From: Hoylesella buccalis ATCC 35310
Lineage (GTDB): Bacteria > Bacteroidota > Bacteroidia > Bacteroidales > Bacteroidaceae
Reading direction: 5' to 3'
Assembly (NCBI RefSeq): GCF_025151385.1
Contig: NZ_CP102287.1
Location: 62,001-126,000, forward strand
Length of the DNA: 64,000 bases
In this document: positions 55,317 to 63,183 of the stretch, in pieces
How positions within the stretch are numbered: position 1 is the first letter of the stretch
How the letters are laid out: each line of letters opens with the position of its first letter
Made by a program: the position numbers and the translations under genes
The notes under the pieces: model-generated
What the model was told of the DNA's origin: nothing
Seen by the model: only the letters and a program-made list of their open reading frames with translations
The model's database searches: none

Positions 55317-56486
55317 ATGAATTTGAAGTTTCTTCTTTTAGGCATTGTCATTCCTTTTATTAGTGCGTTTGCGTTGGTGACATGGATTCATCCTTTAATA
55401 GTTAAACTTGCCAAACAAAAAGGAATGGTTGATAATCCCGATGCCCGCAAATTGCAGAAAGCCCCCGTTCCCGTATTGGGCGGCATTGCTGTCTTTTGGG
55501 GAGTTGTGTTGGGTGTGGGCTTGACGAGTGCAGTCTTTGACAGTTATATTTTCTTTCCTGCTTTTGTTGCCATTACGGTAATGATGTATTTAGGCTCGTT
55601 GGATGATCTCATAGGATTAAGCGCATGGTTAAGACTGATAGTCGAGTTCTGCGTAATCTTGTTCTTGGTATCTACCGAGCACAAATTTATTGACGATTTT
55701 CATGGCGCCTTTGGCATACACCAGCTGAACGAATATGTTGGCATTGCGCTTTCTTCGTTTGTGGGTGTCGGTATCATCAATTCCATTAACTTGATTGATG
55801 GCGTTGATGGACTTTCTTCTGGATTTTGCATGTTCGTTTGCGCCCTCTTCGGTTATGCTTTCATGACATCGGGTTACGGGTCGATGACCGTGCTGGCTTG
55901 GATATGTGTGGCTTCCTTGCTTCCTTTTTTCTTGCACAACGTTTTCGGCAAAACGTCAAAGATGTTCATTGGCGACAGTGGAACGCTCATGCTGGGCACA
56001 CTCATGAGTATTTTTGTTTTTCATATTTTGGAAACCAAATCCATGGTGGCCTATAATTATCCTAACATGGGGGTAGTGGCTTTTACGCTTTCTGCTCTGT
56101 CCATTCCAGTTTTCGACACCTTGCGTGTCATGTTTCTGCGCATGTTGAGGGGAGGCTCTCCATTCCATCCAGACAAATCGCATCTGCACCATTTGTTTAT
56201 AGAGATAGGCTTCTCGCATATCGGTACAACCGTGTCGGTATTGGCACTCAATGCCTTTAATGTGTTGTGTTGGTTTATCTCTTATCAGTTAGGAGCTTCT
56301 GCCACTGTCCAACTGCTGGTGGTAATCACGATAGGCGTGTTCAATACGGTAGGTTTTTATTATATTGTGCGAAGGTTGAATCATCAACGCATGCCTTATA
56401 AAATATTAAAACGAATTGCAGCCATGTCTCACATTGAGGCAGGTTGTTTCTTTATGAGTATTAGAAAATTTGTAGACCGCCATTAG
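55317..56486 (+). CDS. WecA-like undecaprenyl-phosphate sugar-1-phosphate transferase
   Basis: 389 residues, about ten membrane helices. Motifs of the MraY/WecA/TagO family: DNPDARKLQKAPVPVLGGIA (about 39-58), GSLDDLIGLSAWLRLIVEF near 92 (DD site), NSINLIDGVDGLSSG near 155, KTSKMFIGDSGTLMLGTLMS near 215 and HPDKSHLHHLFIEIGFSH near 282. It should start repeat-unit assembly by moving GlcNAc-1-P or a related sugar phosphate from UDP to undecaprenyl phosphate. It closes the polysaccharide locus. Confidence 0.92.
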   Translation: MNLKFLLLGIVIPFISAFALVTWIHPLIVKLAKQKGMVDNPDARKLQKAPVPVLGGIAVFWGVVLGVGLTSAVFDSYIFFPAFVAITVMMYLGSLDDLIGLSAWLRLIVEFCVILFLVSTEHKFIDDFHGAFGIHQLNEYVGIALSSFVGVGIINSINLIDGVDGLSSGFCMFVCALFGYAFMTSGYGSMTVLAWICVASLLPFFLHNVFGKTSKMFIGDSGTLMLGTLMSIFVFHILETKSMVAYNYPNMGVVAFTLSALSIPVFDTLRVMFLRMLRGGSPFHPDKSHLHHLFIEIGFSHIGTTVSVLALNAFNVLCWFISYQLGASATVQLLVVITIGVFNTVGFYYIVRRLNHQRMPYKILKRIAAMSHIEAGCFFMSIRKFVDRH

Positions 56487-56533
56487 CTTGGCGCATCTGC
56501 TTACATTAGATTTAATCAAACAAAAAAACAAGT

Positions 56534-57418
56534 ATGAAAGCATTTGTATTTCCCGGTCAGGGATCCCAGTTTGTAGGAATGGGAAAAGAACTTTATGATA
56601 ATAACGAAACGGCAAAGGAGTTGTTCGACAAAGCCAACGAGGTGTTGGGCTATCGTATCACCGACATCATGTTCGATGGTACCGATGAGCAACTCAAGGA
56701 AACCAAGGTAACACAGCCTGCCGTGTTCTTGCACAGTGTCATTTCAGCACTCTGTATGGGCGATGCGTTCAAGCCTGATATGGTTGCAGGTCACTCTTTG
56801 GGCGAGTTTTCTGCATTGGTGGCAGCTGGTGCATTGAGCTTTGAAGACGGTCTCAAATTAGTTTATGCCCGTGCCATGGCAATGCAGAAGGCTTGCGAGG
56901 TGGCACCGGGTACCATGGCAGCAATCATTGGTTTGCCAGATGAAAAGGTAGAAGAGATATGTCAAGAGGTGAGCAAAGAAGGCAAAGTTGTCATTCCTGC
57001 TAATTATAACTGTCCTGGACAATTGGTTATCTCTGGAGATAAGGAAGGTATTGAGGAGGCTTGCGAAAAGCTAAAAGCTGCGGGAGCCAAGCGTGCGTTG
57101 CCTTTGAAGGTGGGAGGTGCATTCCACTCGCCATTGATGCAGCCTGCCAAAGACGAGTTGCAAAAGGCGATAGAGGCTACCACAGTGAATACGCCTCAAT
57201 GTCCTGTGTACCAGAACGTAGATGGAAAACCTTATACCGATGCAGCTAAGATTAAGGCAAACCTCATCGCCCAACTGACCAGTAGTGTTCGCTGGACAAC
57301 AACGGTGCAGAATATGATTGCCGATGGTGCTACTGACTTTACCGAATGTGGACCTGGAAAGGCTCTGCAGGGTATGATAGGACGCATCAGCACGGAAGTG
57401 ACAGTCCACGGCATCTAA
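56534..57418 (+). CDS. fabD: Malonyl-CoA:ACP transacylase
   Basis: 294 residues: AFVFPGQGSQFVGMGKELYD at the N-terminus, VAGHSLGEFSALVAAGALSF with the catalytic Ser88, YARAMAMQKACEVAPGTMAA near 113 (with the conserved Arg), and GGAFHSPLMQPAKDELQKAI near 195 (His). FabD loads malonyl groups on acyl carrier protein for fatty-acid synthesis. It lies 47 bp after the WecA-like gene but is a housekeeping gene and marks the end of the locus. Confidence 0.95.
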   Translation: MKAFVFPGQGSQFVGMGKELYDNNETAKELFDKANEVLGYRITDIMFDGTDEQLKETKVTQPAVFLHSVISALCMGDAFKPDMVAGHSLGEFSALVAAGALSFEDGLKLVYARAMAMQKACEVAPGTMAAIIGLPDEKVEEICQEVSKEGKVVIPANYNCPGQLVISGDKEGIEEACEKLKAAGAKRALPLKVGGAFHSPLMQPAKDELQKAIEATTVNTPQCPVYQNVDGKPYTDAAKIKANLIAQLTSSVRWTTTVQNMIADGATDFTECGPGKALQGMIGRISTEVTVHGI

Positions 57419-57458
57419 ATACCTGTTGGGAGTAAATAGTAGTAAATAGGAGTGATGT

Positions 57459-57619
57459 GGGAGTTAATAGACAAATGTCATTTAATCGCAAGTATTAAAT
57501 TAGGTGTTGTCTGTTAACTCCCATTTTATTTCTCTTTACATTTTAACTTCCATAGAAAGAACTGCTATTGTCCGTTAACTCCCTATTAACTCCTATCTAA
57601 CTCCCTATTAACTCCTTAT
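57459..57619. repeat. 11-bp repeats before the GH13 gene, in both orientations
   Basis: Four 11-bp units (TAACTCCCTAT, TAACTCCTATC and variants) run from 57576 to 57619, four bases before the GH13 ATG. Upstream, 57429-57470 holds the reverse type (GGGAGTTAATAG and relatives), complementary to the first group, so a hairpin with a ~110-base loop is possible. Confidence 0.7.
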
Positions 57620-57623
57620 AAAA

Positions 57624-59300
57624 ATGACCATCTATCAAATCTTTACTCGCCTTTTTGGCAATCAAAACATGCCTCGCACACCCCATGGAACGATGGAACA
57701 GAATGGAGTGGGGAAGATGAACGACATCACTACGACTGTGCTCAATCGTATTCACGACATGGGGTTCACGCACATTTGGTTCACGGGCATTGTTCGACAT
57801 GCAACGACAACCAATTATTCTACCTACGGCATCCCTCGCCAACATTCAACCATTGTGAAGGGAAAGGCTGGGTCGCCATACGCTATTACTGACTATTATG
57901 ATGTCGACCCTGATCTTGCCGTGCAGGTGCCCAAGCGCATGGATGAGTTCGAGGCTTTGGTGAAACGAACGCACGATGTGGGCATGAAGGTGATTATCGA
58001 TTTCGTCCCCAATCATGTGGCACGGCAATACCACTCCATTTGCAAACCTAAGGGAGTGAGAGACTTGGGAGAGAACGATGATGTGAACAAGCATTTTGAC
58101 ATTCACAACAATTTTTATTATTGCCCAGGCTATCCCTTTGAACCTGCCATTGATTTGTGCAAGGATGCCAGCGAACCTTATCATGAATATCCTGCTAAAT
58201 GTACGGGTAACGATTGTTTTAATGCTTCGCCTTCAGCTAATGATTGGTATGAGACCGTCAAGCTGAACTATGGCATTGATTACACTGATGCTGGTGGACG
58301 CAGTGAACATTTCGACCCCATGCCCGACACGTGGCAACAGATGACAAACATTCTGCTGTTTTGGGCTTCTAAGGGAGTGGATGGCTTTCGCTGTGACATG
58401 GCAGAGATGGTGCCAACAGCATTTTGGCAGTACGCTATTGGTAAGCTCAAGGCTACACATCCACACGTCATCATCATTGGCGAGGTGTACAATCCTTCGC
58501 TTTATCGGGCGTATATCGCTTCTGGATTTGACTATCTGTACGATAAGGTGGGCATGTACGACTGTTTGCGCGACATCGTGTGTGGCAAGCGTCCCGCCCA
58601 TCACATTACCCGCCAATGGCAATCCGTGGATAATATTTTGCCAAAGATGCTTTATTTCTTGGAAAATCACGACGAACAACGCATCGCCAGCGACTTCTTT
58701 TGTGGCAGTGCCGAACGTGCGTTGCCGGCTTTCATGGTGTGCGCATGGCTGCACACCAATCCTGTCATGGTGTATGCTGGACAGGAGTTTGGCGAGCGAG
58801 GCATGGATGCAGAGGGATTCAGTGGACTTGACGGTAGGACAACCATATTCGACTACTGGGCAGTAAAGTCCGTCGTCGAAGGATATTACCAAAGAAGAAA
58901 AATGGATAAACACAGTAAAACGTTATCCGAGATTTATCGACAAATACTCATTTTCCGTAACCTGCCTGCCATTGCACACGGTCAGTTCTTCGACTTGATG
59001 TATGCCAACAATCAGCACTCGGCATTGTTCAACCCCGATGAGCAGTATGTCTTCTTGCGTAAATCGGCAGAGCAACTCTTGTTGATTGTCGTGAACTTCT
59101 CGCCCAATCAGCAAACAGTGCACATCAACATTCCAGAACATGCCTTCAACTATTTACAAATGTCGCAAGGTACTTGTCAAGCCATTGACTTGTTGACCAA
59201 CAAAGAACAAACCGTAGCATGGCAAGTTGGTCAGCCTTTTGTAACGCAGGTGATGGGCTATGGCGGTAAAATTTATGAAATAAAACGTCATGAAGTCTGA
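57624..59300 (+). CDS. GH13 alpha-amylase family enzyme, cytoplasmic
   Basis: 558 residues without a signal peptide. The alpha-amylase regions are visible: MKVIIDFVPNHVARQY near 112, GVDGFRCDMAEMVPTAFWQY near 251 (Asp nucleophile), PHVIIIGEVYNPSLYRAYIA near 280 (Glu acid/base) and LYFLENHDEQRIASDFFCGS near 343 (Asp stabiliser). A beta-sandwich C-terminal domain ends the protein. It probably acts on imported or stored alpha-glucans; exact specificity cannot be told. An 11-bp repeat array precedes it and a strong terminator follows. Confidence 0.9.
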   Translation: MTIYQIFTRLFGNQNMPRTPHGTMEQNGVGKMNDITTTVLNRIHDMGFTHIWFTGIVRHATTTNYSTYGIPRQHSTIVKGKAGSPYAITDYYDVDPDLAVQVPKRMDEFEALVKRTHDVGMKVIIDFVPNHVARQYHSICKPKGVRDLGENDDVNKHFDIHNNFYYCPGYPFEPAIDLCKDASEPYHEYPAKCTGNDCFNASPSANDWYETVKLNYGIDYTDAGGRSEHFDPMPDTWQQMTNILLFWASKGVDGFRCDMAEMVPTAFWQYAIGKLKATHPHVIIIGEVYNPSLYRAYIASGFDYLYDKVGMYDCLRDIVCGKRPAHHITRQWQSVDNILPKMLYFLENHDEQRIASDFFCGSAERALPAFMVCAWLHTNPVMVYAGQEFGERGMDAEGFSGLDGRTTIFDYWAVKSVVEGYYQRRKMDKHSKTLSEIYRQILIFRNLPAIAHGQFFDLMYANNQHSALFNPDEQYVFLRKSAEQLLLIVVNFSPNQQTVHINIPEHAFNYLQMSQGTCQAIDLLTNKEQTVAWQVGQPFVTQVMGYGGKIYEIKRHEV

Positions 59301-59321
59301 TTTTCAGCGCTAATCAACTCG

Positions 59322-59364
59322 AAAACTCCCCATTCTCGTCAAATCACAGAGGATGGGGAGTTTT
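59322..59364 (+). terminator. Intrinsic terminator after the GH13 gene
   Basis: AAAACTCCCCAT and ATGGGGAGTTTT form a perfect 12-bp stem with a 19-base loop, 22 bp after the stop. Confidence 0.85.
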
Positions 59365-59377
59365 CGTTTAGGGTTCT

Positions 59378-59409
59378 TTTGTTCGTTTCTACATTTATGG
59401 CTATCTTTG
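59378..59409 (+). promoter_or_regulatory. Promoter of the AlaX-like gene
   Basis: TTTG at 59378-59381, 20 bases, TATCTTTG at 59402-59409. The GTG start follows 24 bp later. Confidence 0.75.
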
Positions 59410-59432
59410 TCTGTTCATAAAATAACAAGATC

Positions 59433-59891
59433 GTGTTGGAAATACAAGAGCGGGAAGTGTCATTCCCATTGGCCCATACTGCAGAGCATTTACTCAATCA
59501 ATTGATGCATAGAATGTTTGGATGTGAGCGTTCGAACAATGCGCACATTGAGCGAAAGAAAAGCAAAATGACGTTTGTTCTCAATCAAAAACCGGACAAA
59601 CGTGACGAAAAAGAGATTGAAACTCGTATGAACGAGTTGATACAACAAGATTTGCCCGTTACGTTTGAAGTGGTCGACAGGCAGCATCTTCCCGAAGGAA
59701 TCAGCTTAGATCGCCTGCCAGCCGATGCTTCCGAAGTGATTCGTATTTGCCGCATTGGCGATTACGACGTTTGTCCATGTATCGGAAAACATGTGCGTTC
59801 AACCTCACAAATAGGAAGGTTTGAACTATTGGGAACCAACTGGGATGAGCATAAAAAAGCCTTTAGAGTTCGGTTCAAAATTATTCCATAA
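59433..59891 (+). CDS. AlaX-like tRNA editing domain protein
   Basis: 152 residues beginning at GTG. FPLAHTAEHLLNQLMHRMFG near 11-30 gives the HxxxH half of the zinc site, and YDVCPCIGKHVRSTSQIGRF near 110-129 gives the CxxxH half (C-I-G-K-H), as in the second additional domain of AlaRS/ThrRS. Free-standing AlaX proteins hydrolyse mischarged Ser- or Gly-tRNA(Ala). The protein is at the short end of the family and could have another tRNA substrate. It has its own promoter and may share a transcript with the exporter 47 bp downstream. Confidence 0.85.
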   Translation: MLEIQEREVSFPLAHTAEHLLNQLMHRMFGCERSNNAHIERKKSKMTFVLNQKPDKRDEKEIETRMNELIQQDLPVTFEVVDRQHLPEGISLDRLPADASEVIRICRIGDYDVCPCIGKHVRSTSQIGRFELLGTNWDEHKKAFRVRFKIIP

Positions 59892-59938
59892 GGCTACTTT
59901 CTCATGGCTACCCACTTCTTTTAAAACTCATTTTCATT

Positions 59939-60928
59939 GTGATGGAACAAAATATGGATTCTTTAGATCACGAACATGTTTCTCCCAAGCATTTTAATCG
60001 TGCCCCCTTGCTGGCTCACTTGAGTATGTTTTCGGCCTGTGCCATCTGGGGACTCATGGCTCCAATTGGCAAAGATGCCATGCTAAATGGGTTGAATGGC
60101 GTGAGTATGGTTTCGTTTAGAGTGCTGGGCGGAGCCATTTTGTTTTGGGTGAGTTCGCTTTTTGTCAAGCACGAGCATGTACCCCTACGGGATGTGTTGT
60201 GGTTTATTGGCGCCGCTGTTTTCGGATTGGTTTGCAATCAATGTTGTTTTACCATTGGCTTAAGCTACACTTCTCCCATCAATGCCAGCATCGTCACAAC
60301 CTCCATGCCCATTTTTGCCATGGTGTTGGCGGCACTCATTTTGAAAGAACCCATCACGGGTAAAAAGGCAATAGGCGTGTTGATAGGATGTTGCGGTGCG
60401 CTGATTTTGATATTAACCAGCATGACCGCAGGCGATGCCAAGGTTGGCGACATTCGCGGAGACCTGATGGTCATGGGGGCGCAGGTGTCCTATGCGTTTT
60501 ATTTATCCACATTCAACAAGTTGGTGAAGCGGTATTCGGTCTTTACCGTCAACAAATGGATGTTTCTATGGGCCACCTGTCTCATTTGGCCGTTTTCTTG
60601 CCGTGAAGTCATGGACATTCCTTGGGCGGCCGTTTCTACTAAAACCTGGATGGAAACCGCCTATGTTGTTTTCTTTGGTACGTTTGTCGGATACATCCTC
60701 GTCATTTCAGCCCAACGCGTGTTGCGCCCCACGGTGGTCAGTTCCTACAACTATGTGCAGCCCATTGTGGCCGTGGTAGTGACGGTACTCACGGGAATGG
60801 GCATTTTCAAATGGACGCATGGCCTTGCTGTTCTCATGGTGTTTGTGGGCGTTTGGATGGTCACCAAGTCAAGGTCGCGTCACGACATGTCAGACAATAA
60901 GAGCGAGTTAACACGTGATTCGGCTTAG
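59939..60928 (+). CDS. DMT-superfamily (EamA) transporter
   Basis: 329 residues with ten hydrophobic segments in two EamA repeats, roughly 25-165 and 175-315. Repeat one has SACAIWGLMAPIGKDAMLNG and SYTSPINASIVTTSMPIFAM, repeat two FGTFVGYILVISAQRVLRPT and VVSSYNYVQPIVAVVVTVLT. EamA proteins usually export amino acids or other metabolites; the substrate here is unknown. The translated start is GTG at 59939 or the ATG three bases later. Confidence 0.92.
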   Translation: MMEQNMDSLDHEHVSPKHFNRAPLLAHLSMFSACAIWGLMAPIGKDAMLNGLNGVSMVSFRVLGGAILFWVSSLFVKHEHVPLRDVLWFIGAAVFGLVCNQCCFTIGLSYTSPINASIVTTSMPIFAMVLAALILKEPITGKKAIGVLIGCCGALILILTSMTAGDAKVGDIRGDLMVMGAQVSYAFYLSTFNKLVKRYSVFTVNKWMFLWATCLIWPFSCREVMDIPWAAVSTKTWMETAYVVFFGTFVGYILVISAQRVLRPTVVSSYNYVQPIVAVVVTVLTGMGIFKWTHGLAVLMVFVGVWMVTKSRSRHDMSDNKSELTRDSA

Positions 60929-61008
60929 CACTCTGCAAAAAATGTCAGTAAGGTCTATGAAGGAAAGAAACTTTTTCCGATAAAAAATAGAACAAAAAAG
61001 ATGTTTTT

Positions 61009-61038
61009 TTTGTAAAATTTTGATTTTTGTTATCTTTG
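61009..61038 (+). promoter_or_regulatory. Promoter of the small outer-membrane protein gene
   Basis: TTTG at 61009-61012 and TATCTTTG at 61031-61038, 18 bases apart. It supports the start at 61063 rather than the earlier in-frame codon at 61027. Confidence 0.65.
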
Positions 61039-61062
61039 TACATCAATTTAAAGCTAACATAT

Positions 61063-61641
61063 ATGAAGCGAACACTTTTATGGGCATTCTGCAGTCTCTT
61101 TGCAATCTTTGTGAGTGCCCAGCAGCCTGTTGATACTGCTGTGAAACCAGACCGCACAGAGGCGCTGCCAAACATGATTCGACTGAATTACGGGCTTGGC
61201 ATCATGACATCCAAGTTCGAGGATGTGAGAGAAACTTACAATTCAAGCTCAGTCGAAACGCTGAGCCTTGACTATGAACATTTGTGGGACAATGGGCTGG
61301 GCTTTGGCATTCATGCCAGCCAAAACCACTTCAGCAAGCCCAACTGCAATGTGCTCTTCGTGGGAGGTAGCTTCGTCGCCACATGGACAACCGACAAAGG
61401 CTGGCGATGGGAAGGTGCGGTAGGCATGGGCTTTGCCCGCAATGACCTGGAACAGCCGGGCCAGGAAAACGGGCTTGGACTTCTTTCCATTCTTGGTTGC
61501 ACCTATAAGCTGTCACGCCATTGGGGCATCGGAGTCGACCTTAGACAGCTTACTTCCATCTATCGCAAGCCCGCCGGATGGGAGGGTCAGTTTGGGTTTA
61601 ACCATTATCAGTTAGGCATCGGCCTGGCTTATTTGTTTTAA
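61063..61641 (+). CDS. Small outer-membrane beta-barrel-like protein
   Basis: 192 residues with signal peptide (KRTLLWAFCSLFAIFVSAQ). The mature part alternates polar and aromatic residues in short strands (IRLNYGLGIMTS, GLGFGIHASQNHF, WRWEGAVGMGFA, HWGIGVDLRQL) and ends FNHYQLGIGLAYLF with a terminal Phe, as expected for an eight-strand outer-membrane barrel. No specific function is evident. It is followed after 63 bp by another exported protein gene and may be co-transcribed. Confidence 0.7.
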   Translation: MKRTLLWAFCSLFAIFVSAQQPVDTAVKPDRTEALPNMIRLNYGLGIMTSKFEDVRETYNSSSVETLSLDYEHLWDNGLGFGIHASQNHFSKPNCNVLFVGGSFVATWTTDKGWRWEGAVGMGFARNDLEQPGQENGLGLLSILGCTYKLSRHWGIGVDLRQLTSIYRKPAGWEGQFGFNHYQLGIGLAYLF

Positions 61642-61704
61642 CCGCGTGCACCGTTGTCACATTCTGACCGAAACAAGGACAAACACTATTAATCTCAGTT
61701 AGAT

Positions 61705-62412
61705 ATGAAAAAGATTCAAACAAGTACTGCCGCCGTAGCTATGAGCCTGTTGCTGGCCACGGCCTCTTTCGTTCCAGCTCATGCACAGAATGAGGCGGAA
61801 TCTGTAGAAAAAGAACATACGCACAAGTGTGTTAGCATTAAATACTGCAACAGTAACGAAGAATTGGCCGCAGGCGAATGGAAGACTGCCGACAGCGTGA
61901 CCGTAATCACCAAGACACGCAACCAGCAGATGTGGTGGGGCGGAAACGATTTCAGGTTCGACTCGCACGATAAGCAGGTCAAGAAGCTGCTCAAGAAGGA
62001 TGTTTTCGCCATCATGTATGGCGACACGCTCTTGCTGAACACCCGTCCGTACAAGGATCGCGGTTGTGCTTTCGGCAACGGATATGCCCGAGCCTTCAAG
62101 ATGAGCGATGGCCATCTGCTGCTCACCTACCTCAATGTGCAGGAAATGAGCAGTCGCGCTACCATTGGTGGAATGTTCGGCCTCATTGGTGCGTTGGCCA
62201 CGGCTGCCGCCTCCAAGAAGTTAGCCAGTCAGAATGTGTGTTACATCGTCACGCCAGGCAACAAGAAAGCTTTGATTGTTGACGAGAAGCTCATGGCGGT
62301 TTTGCTCAACGATCATCAGCCCCTGCTCGACGAATACCGTTCTGTAGAAAAGAAGAAGCGGCTCCATGCCGAGACCGTCATGCCACTGTTGAAGAAAGCT
62401 GGCCTGCTGTAA
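61705..62412 (+). CDS. Exported protein of unknown function
   Basis: 235 residues with a signal peptide (AVAMSLLLATASFVPAHAQ). The mature domain has no motif I can name; a hydrophobic segment (ATIGGMFGLIGALATAAAS, about 152-170) could be a membrane hairpin or a buried helix, and the C-terminus is basic. Gene order with the barrel protein upstream suggests an envelope role. Confidence 0.7.
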   Translation: MKKIQTSTAAVAMSLLLATASFVPAHAQNEAESVEKEHTHKCVSIKYCNSNEELAAGEWKTADSVTVITKTRNQQMWWGGNDFRFDSHDKQVKKLLKKDVFAIMYGDTLLLNTRPYKDRGCAFGNGYARAFKMSDGHLLLTYLNVQEMSSRATIGGMFGLIGALATAAASKKLASQNVCYIVTPGNKKALIVDEKLMAVLLNDHQPLLDEYRSVEKKKRLHAETVMPLLKKAGLL

Positions 62413-62447
62413 GTGAAAAAAGGTCGTGAGCTTTTGGGGTAGACAAG

Positions 62448-63104
62448 TCAGCAGGTGTGCTGTTTGCCTGTTTCCTCATTATAGAGATTGTCGAATTGTT
62501 GTCTTAGTTTTTCTGGGTTCTCGATGATGCTGCGGATGGCTTTCAGGTGCTGTTCGTTAGGCGAGTTGGGAATCCACAGTTTGATGTAGCCTGTGTTGGA
62601 ATATTTTTCTTGCAGGTGAGCCAGAAAGCGACGCCACTGTTCTTCGCGATTATTTTCGGGCTCGTTTTCTAAACCAAACTGTACTGCGCGGCGAAAAACA
62701 TGCTCTGGGTCGAGGTCTCTGTCAGCCTCGGCCACAATCTTACCGTAGATGCTGCGTGGTGAATGGGATGCGCTGGCACGGTGGTCTTCAACGGCTTCGC
62801 GCATGATGCGTATCTGTTCTGGTGAGAACCATCGCTTCAATCGCGCGTCAGCGGCAAGTATTTTTCCTCCGGTAATGTGATGAATGGCTCTCGGTCCAGA
62901 CATGCCAATGTCGTGATAGGCCGCAACAGTGTATGCCATGTTTACGTCTGCCCCCATCCTTTTGGCCAGCTCAAGGCTTCCTCTGATGACATGCTGCACA
63001 TGCCCCAATCCATGCGAAAGGCCAAAATCGTTGTATTTTGGTAGGATGTTTTGCTCGATGAAAGCCATTAAATCAAGGTTTACATTGTTTTCTATCATGC
63101 CCAT
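62448..63104 (-). CDS. HD-domain phosphohydrolase-like protein
   Basis: 218 residues. HGLGHVQHVIRGSLELAKRM near 31 and YTVAAYHDIGMSGPRAIHHI near 56 give the H...HD metal site, and KIVAEADRDLDPEHVFRRAV near 120 the last Asp. HD-domain proteins hydrolyse nucleotides or phosphodiesters; the substrate here is unknown. The open frame extends to 63158, but the promoter on this strand has its -7 element at 63117-63124, so the start is the ATG at 63104 or 63098. Confidence 0.8.
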   Translation of the reverse strand: MGMIENNVNLDLMAFIEQNILPKYNDFGLSHGLGHVQHVIRGSLELAKRMGADVNMAYTVAAYHDIGMSGPRAIHHITGGKILAADARLKRWFSPEQIRIMREAVEDHRASASHSPRSIYGKIVAEADRDLDPEHVFRRAVQFGLENEPENNREEQWRRFLAHLQEKYSNTGYIKLWIPNSPNEQHLKAIRSIIENPEKLRQQFDNLYNEETGKQHTC

Positions 63105-63113
63105 GGGAGTTTG

Positions 63114-63144
63114 TTGCAAATGTAAGAATAATTGTTTATTTTTG
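63114..63144 (+). promoter_or_regulatory. Promoter of menA
   Basis: TTG at 63114-63116, 20 bases, then TATTTTTG at 63137-63144. It overlaps the oppositely oriented promoter of the HD-domain gene. Confidence 0.6.
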
Positions 63145-63148
63145 CAAA
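63117..63148 (-). promoter_or_regulatory. Promoter of the HD-domain gene
   Basis: On the minus strand, TTTG (63148-63145) and TACATTTG (63124-63117) are 20 bases apart. The -33 element lies one base beyond the -7 element of the menA promoter, so RNA polymerase can bind only one way at a time. Confidence 0.7.
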
Positions 63149-63183
63149 CCAATCTCAAGAAGATTCAACGAAAAACTATTTGT

